Origin: Microbacterium hibisci
GTDB taxonomy: Bacteria; Actinomycetota; Actinomycetes; Actinomycetales; Microbacteriaceae
DNA length: 64,000 nucleotides
Assembly (NCBI RefSeq): GCF_015278255.1
Contig: NZ_JADIJC010000006.1
Location: 1 to 64,000 of the forward strand
Direction: 5' to 3'
Position numbers and translations under genes: made by a program
Notes under the pieces: generated by a model
What the model saw: the letters and a program-made list of their open reading frames with translations, nothing else
Database searches by the model: none
Told to the model about the DNA's origin: nothing
Shown here: one piece after another, positions 23,724 through 34,221 of the stretch
How positions within the stretch are numbered: position 1 is the first letter of the stretch
Layout of the letters: every line of letters begins with the position of its first letter

Positions 23724-25307
23724 ATGACTGGGGATTCCGGCTCCGCAGCGCCTTTCAACGGGCGCCTCGCCATCCTGCTCGCGATGGCCATGTTCGTGCT
23801 CGTGGTCGACACGTCGATCATGAACGTCTCGATATCTGCGGTGGTGAAGGAACTCGGCACGACGGCGAGCGGCGTACAGGGGGCGATCGCCCTCGAAGCC
23901 CTGGTCTCGGCGGCGTTCATCCTCATCGGCGGCAAGACCGGCGACCTCATCGGGCGCAAGCTCGCCTACATCCTGGGTCTCTGCGGCTACGCAGTCGGCG
24001 CGGTGGCGATGGCGTTCGCGACGAGCCTGACCGCCGTCATCATCTTCTGGGCCGTGATCGGCGGGATCGGAGCATCCCTTCTGCTCCCCTCGATGCAGTC
24101 GCTCATCCACGGCAACTTCTCCGGGGGCCACCAGAAGCGCGTCTACGCGCTGGTGGGCGCGTCGGCCGCGATCGCGGCGGCGGTCGGCCCGCTCCTCGGC
24201 GGCTTCATCACCACCTTCTGGTCCTACCGGGTCGCCTTCGGTCTCGAGGCTCTGATCATCGCCGTCGTGCTGCTCGGCGTCGGCCTCGTGAAGGACGTGA
24301 AATACCACGGCGACCGGTCGATCGACCTGGTGGGTGCGGCGCTCTCGGTCATCGGCATGGGCGGCGTCGTGCTGGGCATCCTGGTGTGGCAGGAGGGCGG
24401 CGGCTATGTCGGCCTCATCATCGGCCTGGGGGCCGTCGCTCTCGGCGGCCTGGCGTGGTGGCTGAACTCCCGGAAGAAGAAGGGGAAGCCGGTCCTCCTC
24501 GACCCGGCGCTGTTCTCGTCGAAGCCGTTCCGCACCGGCGTGGGCGGGCAGCTGCTGCAGCAGATCGCTCTCGGCGGCACCATGATCGTGCTTCCGCTCT
24601 ACCTCCAGATGGTGCTGGAGTACAACGCGCTGCAAGCGGGTCTGTCGATCGCGCCGCTGTCGCTCAGCATGTTCGCGATCGCGATCTGGGCGGGCCGCCG
24701 GGCGAAGGGCCGCCCCGCGAATCTCATCCTCCTCGGCTTCTCGCTCGCTGCGGCGGGTCTCATCGCCATCGTGCCGCTGGTGCCCGTCGCCGACACCGGG
24801 TGGTGGCTGACGGTCCCGCTCATCATCGCCGGCTCGGGCCTCGGCCTCCTGGTCTCGCAGCTGAACAACTACACGCTTTCGCCGATCTCGGACGAGCGGG
24901 TCAGCGAGGCCGCGGGCGTCAACTCCGCCGCCGGCTCGTTCGGCCTGTCCTTCGGGCTGGCGTTCGCCGGCGCGATCATGCTCGCGACCCTTGCGGCGTC
25001 GTTCACCTCGTTCGCGTACTCCAGCACGGTGCTGACCTCCGAGCAGCAGGAGCAGGTGGCCACGGTGCTCGAAGAGGACGCCGAGCTCATGTCGAACTCC
25101 GGCCTGGAGGAGCTGCTGGCGGACGAACCGCCGGACGCCGCCGAAGAGGTCGTGCGCATCAACACCGAGGCCCGCCACATCGCACTGCAGGTCGCCCTGC
25201 TCATCCCGATCCTCGCGGCGGTGCTCGGCGTGCTCAACGGCTTCCGCATGCGGCGCCTTCCCGACCCGAAGCCGAACGAGGCGGTCGAGGGGATGCTGGG
25301 CGGGTGA
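23724..25307 (+). CDS. MFS transporter, DHA2 (14-TM drug:H+ antiporter) family
   Basis: The 527-residue protein resembles EmrB/QacA-type exporters, with MAMFVLVVDTSIMNVSISAVVKEL in the first helix and GGKTGDLIGRKLAYILG as the loop 2-3 motif A; about 14 helices are visible, the last pair separated by an acidic extracellular loop (EEDAELMSNSGLEELLADEP). It probably expels amphipathic compounds. The upstream GTG at 23700 is also possible; neither start has a convincing ribosome site. The stop overlaps the start of the next gene (GTGA), so the two are co-translated. Confidence 0.85.
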   Translation: MTGDSGSAAPFNGRLAILLAMAMFVLVVDTSIMNVSISAVVKELGTTASGVQGAIALEALVSAAFILIGGKTGDLIGRKLAYILGLCGYAVGAVAMAFATSLTAVIIFWAVIGGIGASLLLPSMQSLIHGNFSGGHQKRVYALVGASAAIAAAVGPLLGGFITTFWSYRVAFGLEALIIAVVLLGVGLVKDVKYHGDRSIDLVGAALSVIGMGGVVLGILVWQEGGGYVGLIIGLGAVALGGLAWWLNSRKKKGKPVLLDPALFSSKPFRTGVGGQLLQQIALGGTMIVLPLYLQMVLEYNALQAGLSIAPLSLSMFAIAIWAGRRAKGRPANLILLGFSLAAAGLIAIVPLVPVADTGWWLTVPLIIAGSGLGLLVSQLNNYTLSPISDERVSEAAGVNSAAGSFGLSFGLAFAGAIMLATLAASFTSFAYSSTVLTSEQQEQVATVLEEDAELMSNSGLEELLADEPPDAAEEVVRINTEARHIALQVALLIPILAAVLGVLNGFRMRRLPDPKPNEAVEGMLGG

Positions 25308-25843
25308 GCCGGCGCACGGATCGTGCGAGGGAGCACCTCGAGCGTGCCGAGGGCGGCGGCGAGCGGGCGGTCGTCGCCTACTTCAAGGAGCGCGTGTACG
25401 CGACCTTCACGGGTCTCGCGATCGTGCTGGTCGTCGCCTCGAGCGAGCACGCGGAGGCCGACCACGCGTTCTGGGCGCTGATCCTCGGCGTGGTGGGCAT
25501 CACGGCAGCGGGCTTCGTGTCGGACGTCGTGTCGCACCTGGCAGTGCATCGGACCTTTCCGGGGCGGGCGGATCTCATCATCTCGACGCGCATCGCCGGG
25601 GGTGCGCTCGGGACCCTGCTGACGCCCGGGGTCCTCCTGCTCCTCGCGCTGCTCGATGTCCTGCCCCTGGACGCCGCCCTGCGGGCATCGTCGATCGTCT
25701 ACATCGCCACGCTCGCCGTCATCGGCTGGTTCGCCGTGCGCCGGTCCGACTTGGCGTGGTGGAAGCAGGTGATCGCGCTGGCGATCCTGGTCGCCCTCGG
25801 GCTGCTGGTCGTCGGGCTGCAGACTCTCGCGCACTCGATCTGA
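25304..25843 (+). CDS. Four-TM membrane protein coupled to the DHA2 exporter
   Basis: I do not recognise this 179-residue protein. After a basic/acidic start (SRRTDRAREHLERAEGGGERAVVAYFKERVYATFTG, in part) it has four to five transmembrane helices. Its GTG start at 25304 overlaps the exporter stop by four bases, so translation is coupled and the product may assist the transporter. The reading frame is open further upstream, overlapping the exporter, but only the junction start makes sense. Confidence 0.7.
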   Translation: MSRRTDRAREHLERAEGGGERAVVAYFKERVYATFTGLAIVLVVASSEHAEADHAFWALILGVVGITAAGFVSDVVSHLAVHRTFPGRADLIISTRIAGGALGTLLTPGVLLLLALLDVLPLDAALRASSIVYIATLAVIGWFAVRRSDLAWWKQVIALAILVALGLLVVGLQTLAHSI

Positions 25844-25858
25844 GCGATGGCGGCGGGC

Positions 25859-25889
25859 GCCCGGGGATCGTCGGCTCCGACCGCCGGGC
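25859..25889. terminator. Hairpin between convergent genes
   Basis: GCCCGG (25859-25864) pairs with CCGGGC (25884-25889) and GTCGG (25870-25874) with CCGAC (25877-25881), a bipartite GC-rich stem in the short gap between convergent genes; it could serve both strands. Confidence 0.6.
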
Positions 25890-25930
25890 ACTCCGTCTGA
25901 TCACGAGGCGGCCGCAGGATCCGAGCAGGC

Positions 25931-26353
25931 TCAGGGCACCGGGTCGTCGCCGCGAGCCCACGCGATGGCGATGAGGCGCCGCAGTACATCGAGATCGATG
26001 TCGTCGAGCTTCTTCACGTAGACGCAGCCAGCGCCCTCGGTGTACGCGCCCAGCTGGGGGAGCAGCGCCGCGCCATCGGGGAGGTCCTTCAGCCCGTAGA
26101 GCGAGAGCTGCGCCTTGCGCGGCGAGAAGCCCGTCTTCGGCCAGTCGCCCTGCCGCTTCGGATCCGACGGCGAGACGTAGCGGTAGCTGCCGTAGCCGAC
26201 CATCGACGGTCCCCACAGGACCGGCTCTGCTCCCGTCACCTCGTGGAAGAGCTCGGCCAGCGCGAGGCCGTCCTCCCGTCGGCGCGCGGGTGTCGCCGCC
26301 TCGAGGAACGCCGGCACGTCCGCGTCGGTCGGCTGGGTCTTGATCTCGCTCAT
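25931..26353 (-). CDS. DUF1801 domain protein
   Basis: A 140-residue protein matching the DUF1801/YdhG-like family: PVLWGPSMVGYGSYRYVSPSDPKRQGDWPKTGFSPRKAQLSLY (in part) and the C-terminal YVKKLDDIDLDVLRRLI are typical. The fold is related to frataxin-like alpha/beta proteins and its biochemical role is unknown. The ATG at 26353 has no clear ribosome site; TCTACT stands six bases upstream, so it may be leaderless. It is divergent from the dnaK operon. Confidence 0.75.
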   Translation of the reverse strand: MSEIKTQPTDADVPAFLEAATPARRREDGLALAELFHEVTGAEPVLWGPSMVGYGSYRYVSPSDPKRQGDWPKTGFSPRKAQLSLYGLKDLPDGAALLPQLGAYTEGAGCVYVKKLDDIDLDVLRRLIAIAWARGDDPVP

Positions 26354-26388
26354 GCCGTCAGTAGAGACCTGTGGGTCCGCCCAGACAA

Positions 26389-26409
26389 GTTGAGTCGAGT
26401 CATATCAAG
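26389..26409. promoter_or_regulatory. HAIR element 1 (HspR operator)
   Basis: GTTGAGT-N7-TATCAAG matches the HspR inverted repeat CTTGAGT-N7-ACTCAAG at most positions and lies just upstream of the dnaK -35 box. The regulator is encoded at the end of the operon. Confidence 0.65.
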
Positions 26410-26414
26410 TTTGA

Positions 26415-28424
<2,010 letters not shown>

Positions 28425-28426
28425 CC

Positions 28427-29077
28427 ATGGCGAACAAGGACCACAACCCGGAGCCGGTCGAAGAACCGCGTGACGGCGACGAGGTCCGGCCTGACGGTGA
28501 GGGGTCGGAGGCGAACGCCTCCGGCCCCGCGCCGCAGGACGGGCAGCCTTCCGAGGGCGGGGCCGCGCCGCAGGGCGGGGACGACGCGCTCACGGTCGAC
28601 GACATCCTCGGCGCCGCGCAGAACCCCGACGCCGCGGCCGAGGACGCCGTGCTCGCCGACCTCGAGTCGGCGCTGCTGAACGACCTCAAGCGCCTGCAGG
28701 CCGAGTACGCCAACTACCGCCGCCGCACCGAGGAGCAGCGCGAGGTCGAGATCCAGCGCGCGCAGGGCGCGGTCGCGAAGGGCCTGCTTCCGGTGCTCGA
28801 CGACCTCGACCGTGCGGAGAAGCACGGCGATCTCGAAGAGGGCTCCGCCTTCGCCGCGATCGCCGAGAAGCTGCGGGGCGTCGCCGAGCGCATCGGCCTC
28901 ACCACGTACGGCGCCTCGGGCGAGGTGTTCGACCCGCAGCAGCACGAGGCGATCTTCCAGGTGCCGACCCCGGGTGCGGACGAGCCGACGATCCTGGAGG
29001 TCGTCGAGATCGGCTACCGCCTGGGCTCGGTGGAGCTGCGTCCGGCGAAGGTCGTCGTCGCAGTGCCCGCCGAGTAG
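28427..29077 (+). CDS. grpE: Nucleotide exchange factor GrpE
   Basis: A 216-residue co-chaperone that releases ADP from DnaK. An acidic, disordered N terminus of ~75 residues precedes the long dimerisation helix (LNDLKRLQAEYANYRRRTEEQREVEIQRA, in part) and the beta-wing (FDPQQHEAIFQVPTPGADEPTILEVVEIGYRLGSVELRPAKVVV, in part). It starts two bases after the dnaK stop and is followed by dnaJ after 13 bases. Confidence 0.96.
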   Translation: MANKDHNPEPVEEPRDGDEVRPDGEGSEANASGPAPQDGQPSEGGAAPQGGDDALTVDDILGAAQNPDAAAEDAVLADLESALLNDLKRLQAEYANYRRRTEEQREVEIQRAQGAVAKGLLPVLDDLDRAEKHGDLEEGSAFAAIAEKLRGVAERIGLTTYGASGEVFDPQQHEAIFQVPTPGADEPTILEVVEIGYRLGSVELRPAKVVVAVPAE

Positions 29078-29090
29078 CGGAGGAGGACCC

Positions 29091-30089
29091 ATGGCCAGTC
29101 AGGACTGGTTCGACAAGGACTTCTATGCGGTGCTCGGCGTCTCGAAGGACGTCGCCGATGCCGACCTGAAGAAGACCTACCGCAAGCTGGCGCGGAAGTA
29201 CCACCCCGACTCCAACCAGGGCGACGCCGCCGCCGAGGCGAAGTTCAAAGAGGTCAGCGAGGCGTACTCGGTTCTCTCCGACGCCGAGCAGCGCAAGGAG
29301 TACGACCAGATCCGCGCGATGGGCTCGGGCGCCCGCTTCACGGCGGGCGGCCAGGGCGGCGCCGGCGGCTTCGAGGACGTCTTCTCGATGTTCAACCAGG
29401 GCCGCGGCGCGCGCTACCAGAACGCCGAGGACTTCGACGACATCTTCGCGATGTTCAACCAGCAGCAGGGCGGCACGGGCTTCGGCTCGGGGCGGTTCGG
29501 GCAGCCGAGCGGCGGCTTCCGCGGCTACGGCGGACCCACCCGGGGCGCGGACGTCACCGCGCGCACGACGATCGACTTCGTCACGGCGACCAAGGGCGAG
29601 ACGATCACCCTGCAGGGCGAGGACGGCAACCCGTTCAAGGTGAAGATCCCGGCAGGCGTCGCGGACGGGCAGAAGATCCGGCTGCGCGGCCGCGGGCGTC
29701 GCTCGCCCGACGGTGGCGAGAACGGCGACATCGTCGTGCAGGTGACGGTGCGCCCGCACCCCGTGTTCACGCGGGACGGGCTGAACCTGCGCGTGACGGT
29801 GCCGGTGACCTTCACCGAGGCCGCGCTCGGCGCGACCATCGAGGTGCCGACGCTCGGGGGAGACCCGGTGCGACTGCGCGTCGCACCCGGCACGCCGTCG
29901 GGACGTGTGCTGCGCGTCAAGGGCCGCGGCGTCGAGACGAGCAAGGGCACGGGCGATCTTCTCGCCGAGGTGCAGGTCGCGGTGCCGTCGCACCTCGACG
30001 ACGCCGCGCGCGAAGCGCTCGAGCGCTTCCGGAGCCTCGAGCCGAAGGAGAACCCGCGTGCCGACCTCATGACGAAGGCGCGCGGCTAG
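29091..30089 (+). CDS. dnaJ: J-domain co-chaperone lacking the zinc finger
   Basis: The 332-residue DnaJ stimulates DnaK ATPase. The J domain has HPD at 38-40; a Gly/Phe-rich region follows and then the two beta-barrel C-terminal domains. No CxxCxGxG zinc-finger repeats are present, so it is a type II (CbpA-like) protein although it sits in the classical dnaJ position. Within the linker a ten-residue motif is repeated: FEDVFSMFNQ (94-103) and FDDIFAMFNQ (115-124). The ATG at 29091 follows GGAGGAGGACCC. Confidence 0.93.
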   Translation: MASQDWFDKDFYAVLGVSKDVADADLKKTYRKLARKYHPDSNQGDAAAEAKFKEVSEAYSVLSDAEQRKEYDQIRAMGSGARFTAGGQGGAGGFEDVFSMFNQGRGARYQNAEDFDDIFAMFNQQQGGTGFGSGRFGQPSGGFRGYGGPTRGADVTARTTIDFVTATKGETITLQGEDGNPFKVKIPAGVADGQKIRLRGRGRRSPDGGENGDIVVQVTVRPHPVFTRDGLNLRVTVPVTFTEAALGATIEVPTLGGDPVRLRVAPGTPSGRVLRVKGRGVETSKGTGDLLAEVQVAVPSHLDDAAREALERFRSLEPKENPRADLMTKARG

Positions 30090-30095
30090 GAGAAT

Positions 30096-30187
30096 CGGTC
30101 GTTGAGCGAGCGAAGCGAGTCGAAACGCCCCGAACCCGGCGCAGATGGTCGGCTCGGGGCGGTTCGTCTTGCTCGTTCGTCGCTCGT
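30096..30187. repeat. Degenerate copy of the GTTGAGCGAGCG palindromic repeat
   Basis: CGGTCGTTGAGCGAGCG (30096-30112) is identical to the left arm of the repeat at 9539. The inner stems (CGCCCCGA/GGCTCGGGGCG) remain but the right outer arm is eroded. It occupies the gap between dnaJ and hspR and could act as an mRNA hairpin. Confidence 0.65.
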
Positions 30188-30216
30188 GCCAGGACCAGCG
30201 ATGAGGAGGTGAGGAA

Positions 30217-30693
30217 GTGACCGAGGACGACATCGACGAGGACGCCCCCATCTTCGCGATCGCCGTCGCGGCCGAGCTGTCGGGCATGCACCCGCAGACG
30301 CTCCGGCAGTACGACCGGCTCGGACTCGTCGTGCCCGCCCGCACGCAGGGCGGCTCGCGGCGATATTCGCTGCGGCACGTCGAGCAGCTCCGCGAGGTCG
30401 CCCGCATGTCATCGGACGGCATCGGGCTTCCCGCCATCGTGCGGATCCTCGAGCTCGAGAACCGTGTGCAGGAGCTCCACGGCCGCGTCCGCGACCTCGA
30501 GGACCGCATGCGCGCCGAGCTCGAGAAGCGCCCGGGTGCCCGCGTCTTCGCCGCCGGCTCGACCGGTGCCGTCGTGACGCTGCGGTCGGGCACGCGCGTG
30601 CGCCGCGCGACCGAGGTGGTGGTGTGGCGACCGCGGGCGCCGCTCGAGCGGCCGTCCGGCGATCAAGACGCACCCGCTTCGCCCGACGCCTGA
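30217..30693 (+). CDS. hspR: Heat-shock repressor HspR (MerR family)
   Basis: A 158-residue MerR-fold repressor that shuts off the dnaK operon by binding HAIR sites, assisted by DnaK in other actinobacteria. The HTH and wing read FAIAVAAELSGMHPQTLRQYDRLGLVVPARTQGGSRRYS (in part), followed by a coiled coil (ILELENRVQELHGRVRDLEDRMRAEL, in part) and a C-terminal Arg-rich tail. The GTG start is preceded by GAGGAGGTGAGGAA. It is the last gene of the operon, closing a negative feedback loop. Confidence 0.95.
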   Translation: MTEDDIDEDAPIFAIAVAAELSGMHPQTLRQYDRLGLVVPARTQGGSRRYSLRHVEQLREVARMSSDGIGLPAIVRILELENRVQELHGRVRDLEDRMRAELEKRPGARVFAAGSTGAVVTLRSGTRVRRATEVVVWRPRAPLERPSGDQDAPASPDA

Positions 30694-30733
30694 GGGGTGC
30701 CGTCGCGGTGCGGCGTCGCCCATCATGGGGGCT

Positions 30734-31153
30734 ATGGCAACACTCGACGACGTCCGCGCCATCGCGCAGGAGCTTCCGGGCGTGAGCGAGAGCATCGACG
30801 GCCATCGCGGCGGCGCGAACTGGGTCGTCGGCCGCGCCGCCTTCGCCTGGGAGCGTGGACCGAGCGGGCGCGATCTCACCCAGCTCGCCGAACAGGGGCG
30901 CGAGTGGCCGCCGGGCGAGATCATCGGCATCCGCACGGACGGGGAGCAGGTGAAGCAGGCGCTCCTGGAGACATTCCCCGACGTCTTCTTCACCATCCCG
31001 CACTTCGACGGGTACCCGGCGGTGCTCGTGCGGCTCGACCGGATCGACCTCGACCAGCTTCGTGAGGTGATCACCGACGCGTGGCTGCTCAAGGCTCCGA
31101 AACGGGCCGCGGCCGCGTGGCTCGCGGACCATCCCTCAGAGCGGACGATCTAG
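30734..31153 (+). CDS. MmcQ/YjbR family DNA-binding-like protein
   Basis: A 139-residue protein with the CyaY-like YjbR fold: LDDVRAIAQELPGVSES at the start and the C-terminal RLDRIDLDQLREVITDAWLLKAPKRAAAAWL (in part). Some relatives bind double-stranded DNA; no defined function is known. An ATG three codons earlier (30725) is equally possible. The gene stands alone between hspR and the D-arabinan locus, and I see no operator of that locus before it. Confidence 0.75.
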   Translation: MATLDDVRAIAQELPGVSESIDGHRGGANWVVGRAAFAWERGPSGRDLTQLAEQGREWPPGEIIGIRTDGEQVKQALLETFPDVFFTIPHFDGYPAVLVRLDRIDLDQLREVITDAWLLKAPKRAAAAWLADHPSERTI

Positions 31154-31270
31154 CCGACGCGACCTGAGACCGGCCGAACCGGACATCCCGGCCTTCGCAT
31201 GGGGCGGCGGGGGGCGGGGAGCTCGACGCATTTCCCCTCCTCCACGAACCCCGATGTCGTCGGTTGGGCG

Positions 31271-31284
31271 TGAAATCGATTTCG
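31271..31284. promoter_or_regulatory. LacI-type operator 1 (D-arabinan regulon)
   Basis: TGAAATCGATTTCG, a perfect GAAATCGATTTC palindrome with the central CG typical of LacI-family sites. It overlaps a plausible -35 (TTCGGA, 31281-31286) placed 17 bases before TATCGT (31304-31309), upstream of the DUF4185 lipoprotein gene. Confidence 0.8.
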
Positions 31285-31333
31285 GATTCCTGCTCGTCCG
31301 TCGTATCGTGGCACGCGACGATCGAGGAGGATC

Positions 31334-32491
31334 ATGTCCCTGGAATCACGCCGTGCCCGCCGGATCGTCGCGGTCGCGGCATCCGGCCCCCTCCTCGCCG
31401 TCCTCGCCGCGTGCGCCGGCCCCGCGATTCCGGCGGTCGACACGGAGCAGGACAAGCCGTTCGTGCTGAGCGGCGTGTCGAACCTCACCGAGATCGCGCA
31501 GCTGACCGGCCCTGACGGCATGAACGACACCGCCGCGGCCGCCGTCGCAGGCACCGACCTCGGCTCGATGACGAACATCGGCGATCGCACCTACTTCTTC
31601 TTCGGCGATACCTTCGGCGAGCGCGACCCCGAGTCGACCGGCGGTCAGGGCGGCATCTGGCGGTCGAACGTCTCGGCGTGGACGACCGACGGCGATCCTT
31701 CCGACGGCATCACCTTCGACGGCTGGATCCCGGCCGACGAGCTGGGCTGGGCGCAGGCGCTGGTAGAGGGTGAGCATGATGCCAACGACGGCACCGGGGA
31801 GGTCACCAAGATCCCGACGCACGGATTCGCGGTCGGCGAGACTCTCTACATCTCGTACATGTCGGTGTCTCGGTGGGGTGAGCCGGGAGCGTGGGACGCC
31901 AACTACGCGGGGATGGCGAAGTCCACGGATCGCGGCGAGACCTGGACGCCGCTCGAGGAGCCGCGCTGGCCGGGCGACTCGAACTTCATCCAGGTCGCGC
32001 CGGTGATCGTCTCCGACGGCGGCGAGGACTACGTCTACTTCTGGTCGATCCCGTCCGGCCGATTCGGCGGCGTCGCGCTCATGCGCGTGCCGGCGACGGA
32101 GGATGCGGTGGAGGATCCCGACGCGTACACCTATTTCGCGGGGACGGATGCTTCGGGCCGGCCCCGATGGGACGCCGACATGGACGCGGCCGAACTCGTC
32201 GTGGACGGCACGATCGGCGAACTCTCCGTCATGTGGTCCGAGTACCTCGAGCGCTGGATCATGACCTACTCCGACGGCGGGGATGCGTACATCCGGGAGG
32301 GGATCACGCCGTGGGGCCCGTGGGGAGAGCCGATGCTGCTCGTGTCGAGCGCCGACTATCCTGGTCTGTACTCGCCCTACATGAATCCCCGCTACATGGA
32401 AGGCGGAGGCGCTCGGTTCTACTTCACGCTCTCGCTGTGGGGGCCCTACAACGTCTTCTGGTTCTCGGCTGATCTCGAGCGATCGTCCTGA
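31334..32491 (+). CDS. DUF4185 lipoprotein, GH183-like endo-D-arabinanase candidate
   Basis: A 385-residue exported lipoprotein: the signal peptide ends in LLAVLAAC with Cys27 as the lipidation site. The mature protein is a DUF4185 five-bladed-propeller-type domain, with the GDRTYFFFGDTFGE motif, GGIWRSNV, a ligand-facing SMVSRWGEPG-like segment (YISYMSVSRWGEPGAWD) and ADYPGLYSPYMNPRY. DUF4185 is the basis of glycoside hydrolase family GH183, whose characterised members are endo-D-arabinofuranases acting on mycobacterial arabinan. The ATG follows GAGGAGGATC. It has its own operator and is placed next to the sugar importer, so extracellular cleavage of D-arabinan is inferred. Confidence 0.82.
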   Translation: MSLESRRARRIVAVAASGPLLAVLAACAGPAIPAVDTEQDKPFVLSGVSNLTEIAQLTGPDGMNDTAAAAVAGTDLGSMTNIGDRTYFFFGDTFGERDPESTGGQGGIWRSNVSAWTTDGDPSDGITFDGWIPADELGWAQALVEGEHDANDGTGEVTKIPTHGFAVGETLYISYMSVSRWGEPGAWDANYAGMAKSTDRGETWTPLEEPRWPGDSNFIQVAPVIVSDGGEDYVYFWSIPSGRFGGVALMRVPATEDAVEDPDAYTYFAGTDASGRPRWDADMDAAELVVDGTIGELSVMWSEYLERWIMTYSDGGDAYIREGITPWGPWGEPMLLVSSADYPGLYSPYMNPRYMEGGGARFYFTLSLWGPYNVFWFSADLERSS

Positions 32492-32516
32492 ATCGCGCGT
32501 GCTCTGCACGCCGTTG

Positions 32517-32530
32517 TGAAATCGATACAG
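32517..32530. promoter_or_regulatory. Degenerate LacI-type half operator
   Basis: TGAAATCGATACAG keeps the left half and centre of the operator but not the right half. It lies 140 bp from operator 2, so it could be an auxiliary site for looping, or a decayed copy. Confidence 0.4.
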
Positions 32531-32649
32531 AACATCCGGCGCAACCGTGGACGTTTTCGCGCTCGGGACGCGCCGATTCTCCCCGTCTTTCCGCCGTCCC
32601 GCGGGGACGGAGCCCTGGCGACATGCCCTCGATCCCCACTTCGGGGGCA

Positions 32650-32678
32650 TTGCACTTGAAATCGATTTCGCCTACTCT
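32650..32678 (+). promoter_or_regulatory. Promoter of the sugar importer operon
   Basis: TTGCAC (32650-32655), a 17-base spacer and TACTCT (32673-32678). Operator 2 fills the spacer. Confidence 0.65.
32657..32670. promoter_or_regulatory. LacI-type operator 2 (D-arabinan regulon)
   Basis: TGAAATCGATTTCG, identical to operator 1, between the -35 and -10 boxes of the importer promoter, a position that would block RNA polymerase. Confidence 0.85.
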
Positions 32679-32803
32679 GGCGTCCAGACGAGATCAGTGA
32701 CGATCCGCGGCCGCCACCGCGAAGCATCGATCGATGTCGGACCGGCTCCCTGACCGGCCACAGCGTCGACTCACCGAAGAGTCGAGTTCCTGAGGAGGGA
32801 CGA

Positions 32804-34141
32804 ATGCACAAGAGAAACAGCAGGCTCGTGCTCGCCGTCGTGGCGACCGCCTCGGCGGGCGCACTGCTCGCCGGATGCGCCGCCGGCGGTGGCGCGCCGA
32901 CGACCGAGGACGGCAAGGCCAAGGTGATCTTCTGGCAGCAGAAGTTCGAGGACTACCAGCAGGCCTGGTTCAAGCAGCAGGTCGACGACTTCAACAAGTC
33001 GCAGGACGAGGTCGAGATCGAGTACACGGTCGTGCCCGCCGACACCTGGGACCAGAAGCTCAAGGCTGCGCAGGCCGCCGGCAAGGCGCCTGACGTGAAG
33101 ACCACCAACTACGGCAACATCAAGCCGATGCAGGCGAACGGCCAGCTGGCCGACCTGTCGCAGCTCATGGATTCCTCGGCGATCTCGGACATCAAGTCGA
33201 ACGTGGCCGACTTCGTGACCGTCGAGGAGGGCGTCTACGGCTACCCGATGCTCGTCGAGCCCTCGACCGTGCTGTTCTATCGCACCGACCTCTTCGCCGC
33301 GGCGGGAATCGACGCCCCGCCGACCACCTATGACGAGCTCATCGAAGACGCCCGTGCTCTCACCAAGGACGGCGTCTACGGCATGAACATCGCCCAGACC
33401 GCGCCCGACCTCGGCTGGTCGAGCTGGGGCGGCCAGTGGAACACGGCCGGCGCGCTGCCGCTGCGCGGCGACTGGTCGGAGGCGTACGCCACCGACCCGG
33501 CCTACGAGCAGCTGGCGACGATGTACCAGACGCTCTACATGGACAAGCTGATGCCGCAGGAGGCCACCTACGGGTACGCCGACTGCTCGTTCTTCGGTGA
33601 GGGAACCGTCGCGATGAGCGCGTGCGGCTCGTGGGCGCTGGGCCAGATCGCCGGCAACCCCGACTGGACCACGACGCAGGAGAACTTCGCCGTCGCGCCC
33701 TTCCCCTCTTCCGACGGCGACCCGACGAAGCCGACCGCGACGCTCGGCGGCTGGACGCTGACGGTCGACTCGAAGTCCAAGGTGCAGGAGCAGGCGGCCG
33801 ACTTCGTGTCGTACGTGCTGGCCGACAACCCCGAGAACCTCGTGGAGTTCTTCGCCGCGAGCGGCTTCTCCAAGTACGCCGCGACCACGAGTGTCGACGA
33901 GGCGCTCGCCGCCGACCCCGAGGCGTCGTCGAACCCGTACATGCAGATCATCTCGGAGCAGATCGTGCAGTACGCCAAGGGCGAGCCCGCCTATCCGTGG
34001 GATGTGAGCCTGGCGTTCTCGACCGCGCTCGAGAAGGCGATGCGCGGCGGTGACATCGCCGCGTCCTTCGAGGAGGCGCAGGCCGAGATCACCGACATCA
34101 TCGAGAAGCAGAAGCTGGCAGGCAAGGGCACCGGCGACTGA
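32804..34141 (+). CDS. Sugar ABC transporter substrate-binding lipoprotein
   Basis: A 445-residue lipoprotein of the CUT1 extracellular sugar-binding class (lipobox ALLAGC, Cys25). The mature protein has the usual bilobal features: KVIFWQQKFEDYQQAWFKQQVDDFN, DVKTTNYGNIKPMQANGQLADLS and the hinge-proximal LVEPSTVLFYRTDLFAAAGIDAPPTTYDEL (in part). Aromatic residues (WSSWGGQWNT) suggest an oligosaccharide ligand. It heads an operon with two permeases and a DUF4185 enzyme, so D-arabinan oligosaccharides are the inferred ligand. The ATG follows GAGGAGGGACGA. Confidence 0.9.
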   Translation: MHKRNSRLVLAVVATASAGALLAGCAAGGGAPTTEDGKAKVIFWQQKFEDYQQAWFKQQVDDFNKSQDEVEIEYTVVPADTWDQKLKAAQAAGKAPDVKTTNYGNIKPMQANGQLADLSQLMDSSAISDIKSNVADFVTVEEGVYGYPMLVEPSTVLFYRTDLFAAAGIDAPPTTYDELIEDARALTKDGVYGMNIAQTAPDLGWSSWGGQWNTAGALPLRGDWSEAYATDPAYEQLATMYQTLYMDKLMPQEATYGYADCSFFGEGTVAMSACGSWALGQIAGNPDWTTTQENFAVAPFPSSDGDPTKPTATLGGWTLTVDSKSKVQEQAADFVSYVLADNPENLVEFFAASGFSKYAATTSVDEALAADPEASSNPYMQIISEQIVQYAKGEPAYPWDVSLAFSTALEKAMRGGDIAASFEEAQAEITDIIEKQKLAGKGTGD

Positions 34142-34221
34142 GCCACGGCGGGCGGGTGACGGGACGCGCTCCCGCCACCCGCCCGTCGCACGCCGCCCCG
34201 TCAGCGTTGAAGGAGACCACC

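Larger units (their letters stand above)
32492..32803. other. 312-base regulatory intergenic region
   Basis: No gene is supported here. The region holds a degenerate operator copy near 32517, a perfect operator at 32657 inside a consensus-like promoter, and about 125 bases of untranslated leader ending in GAGGAGGGACGA before the binding-protein gene. Confidence 0.8.
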
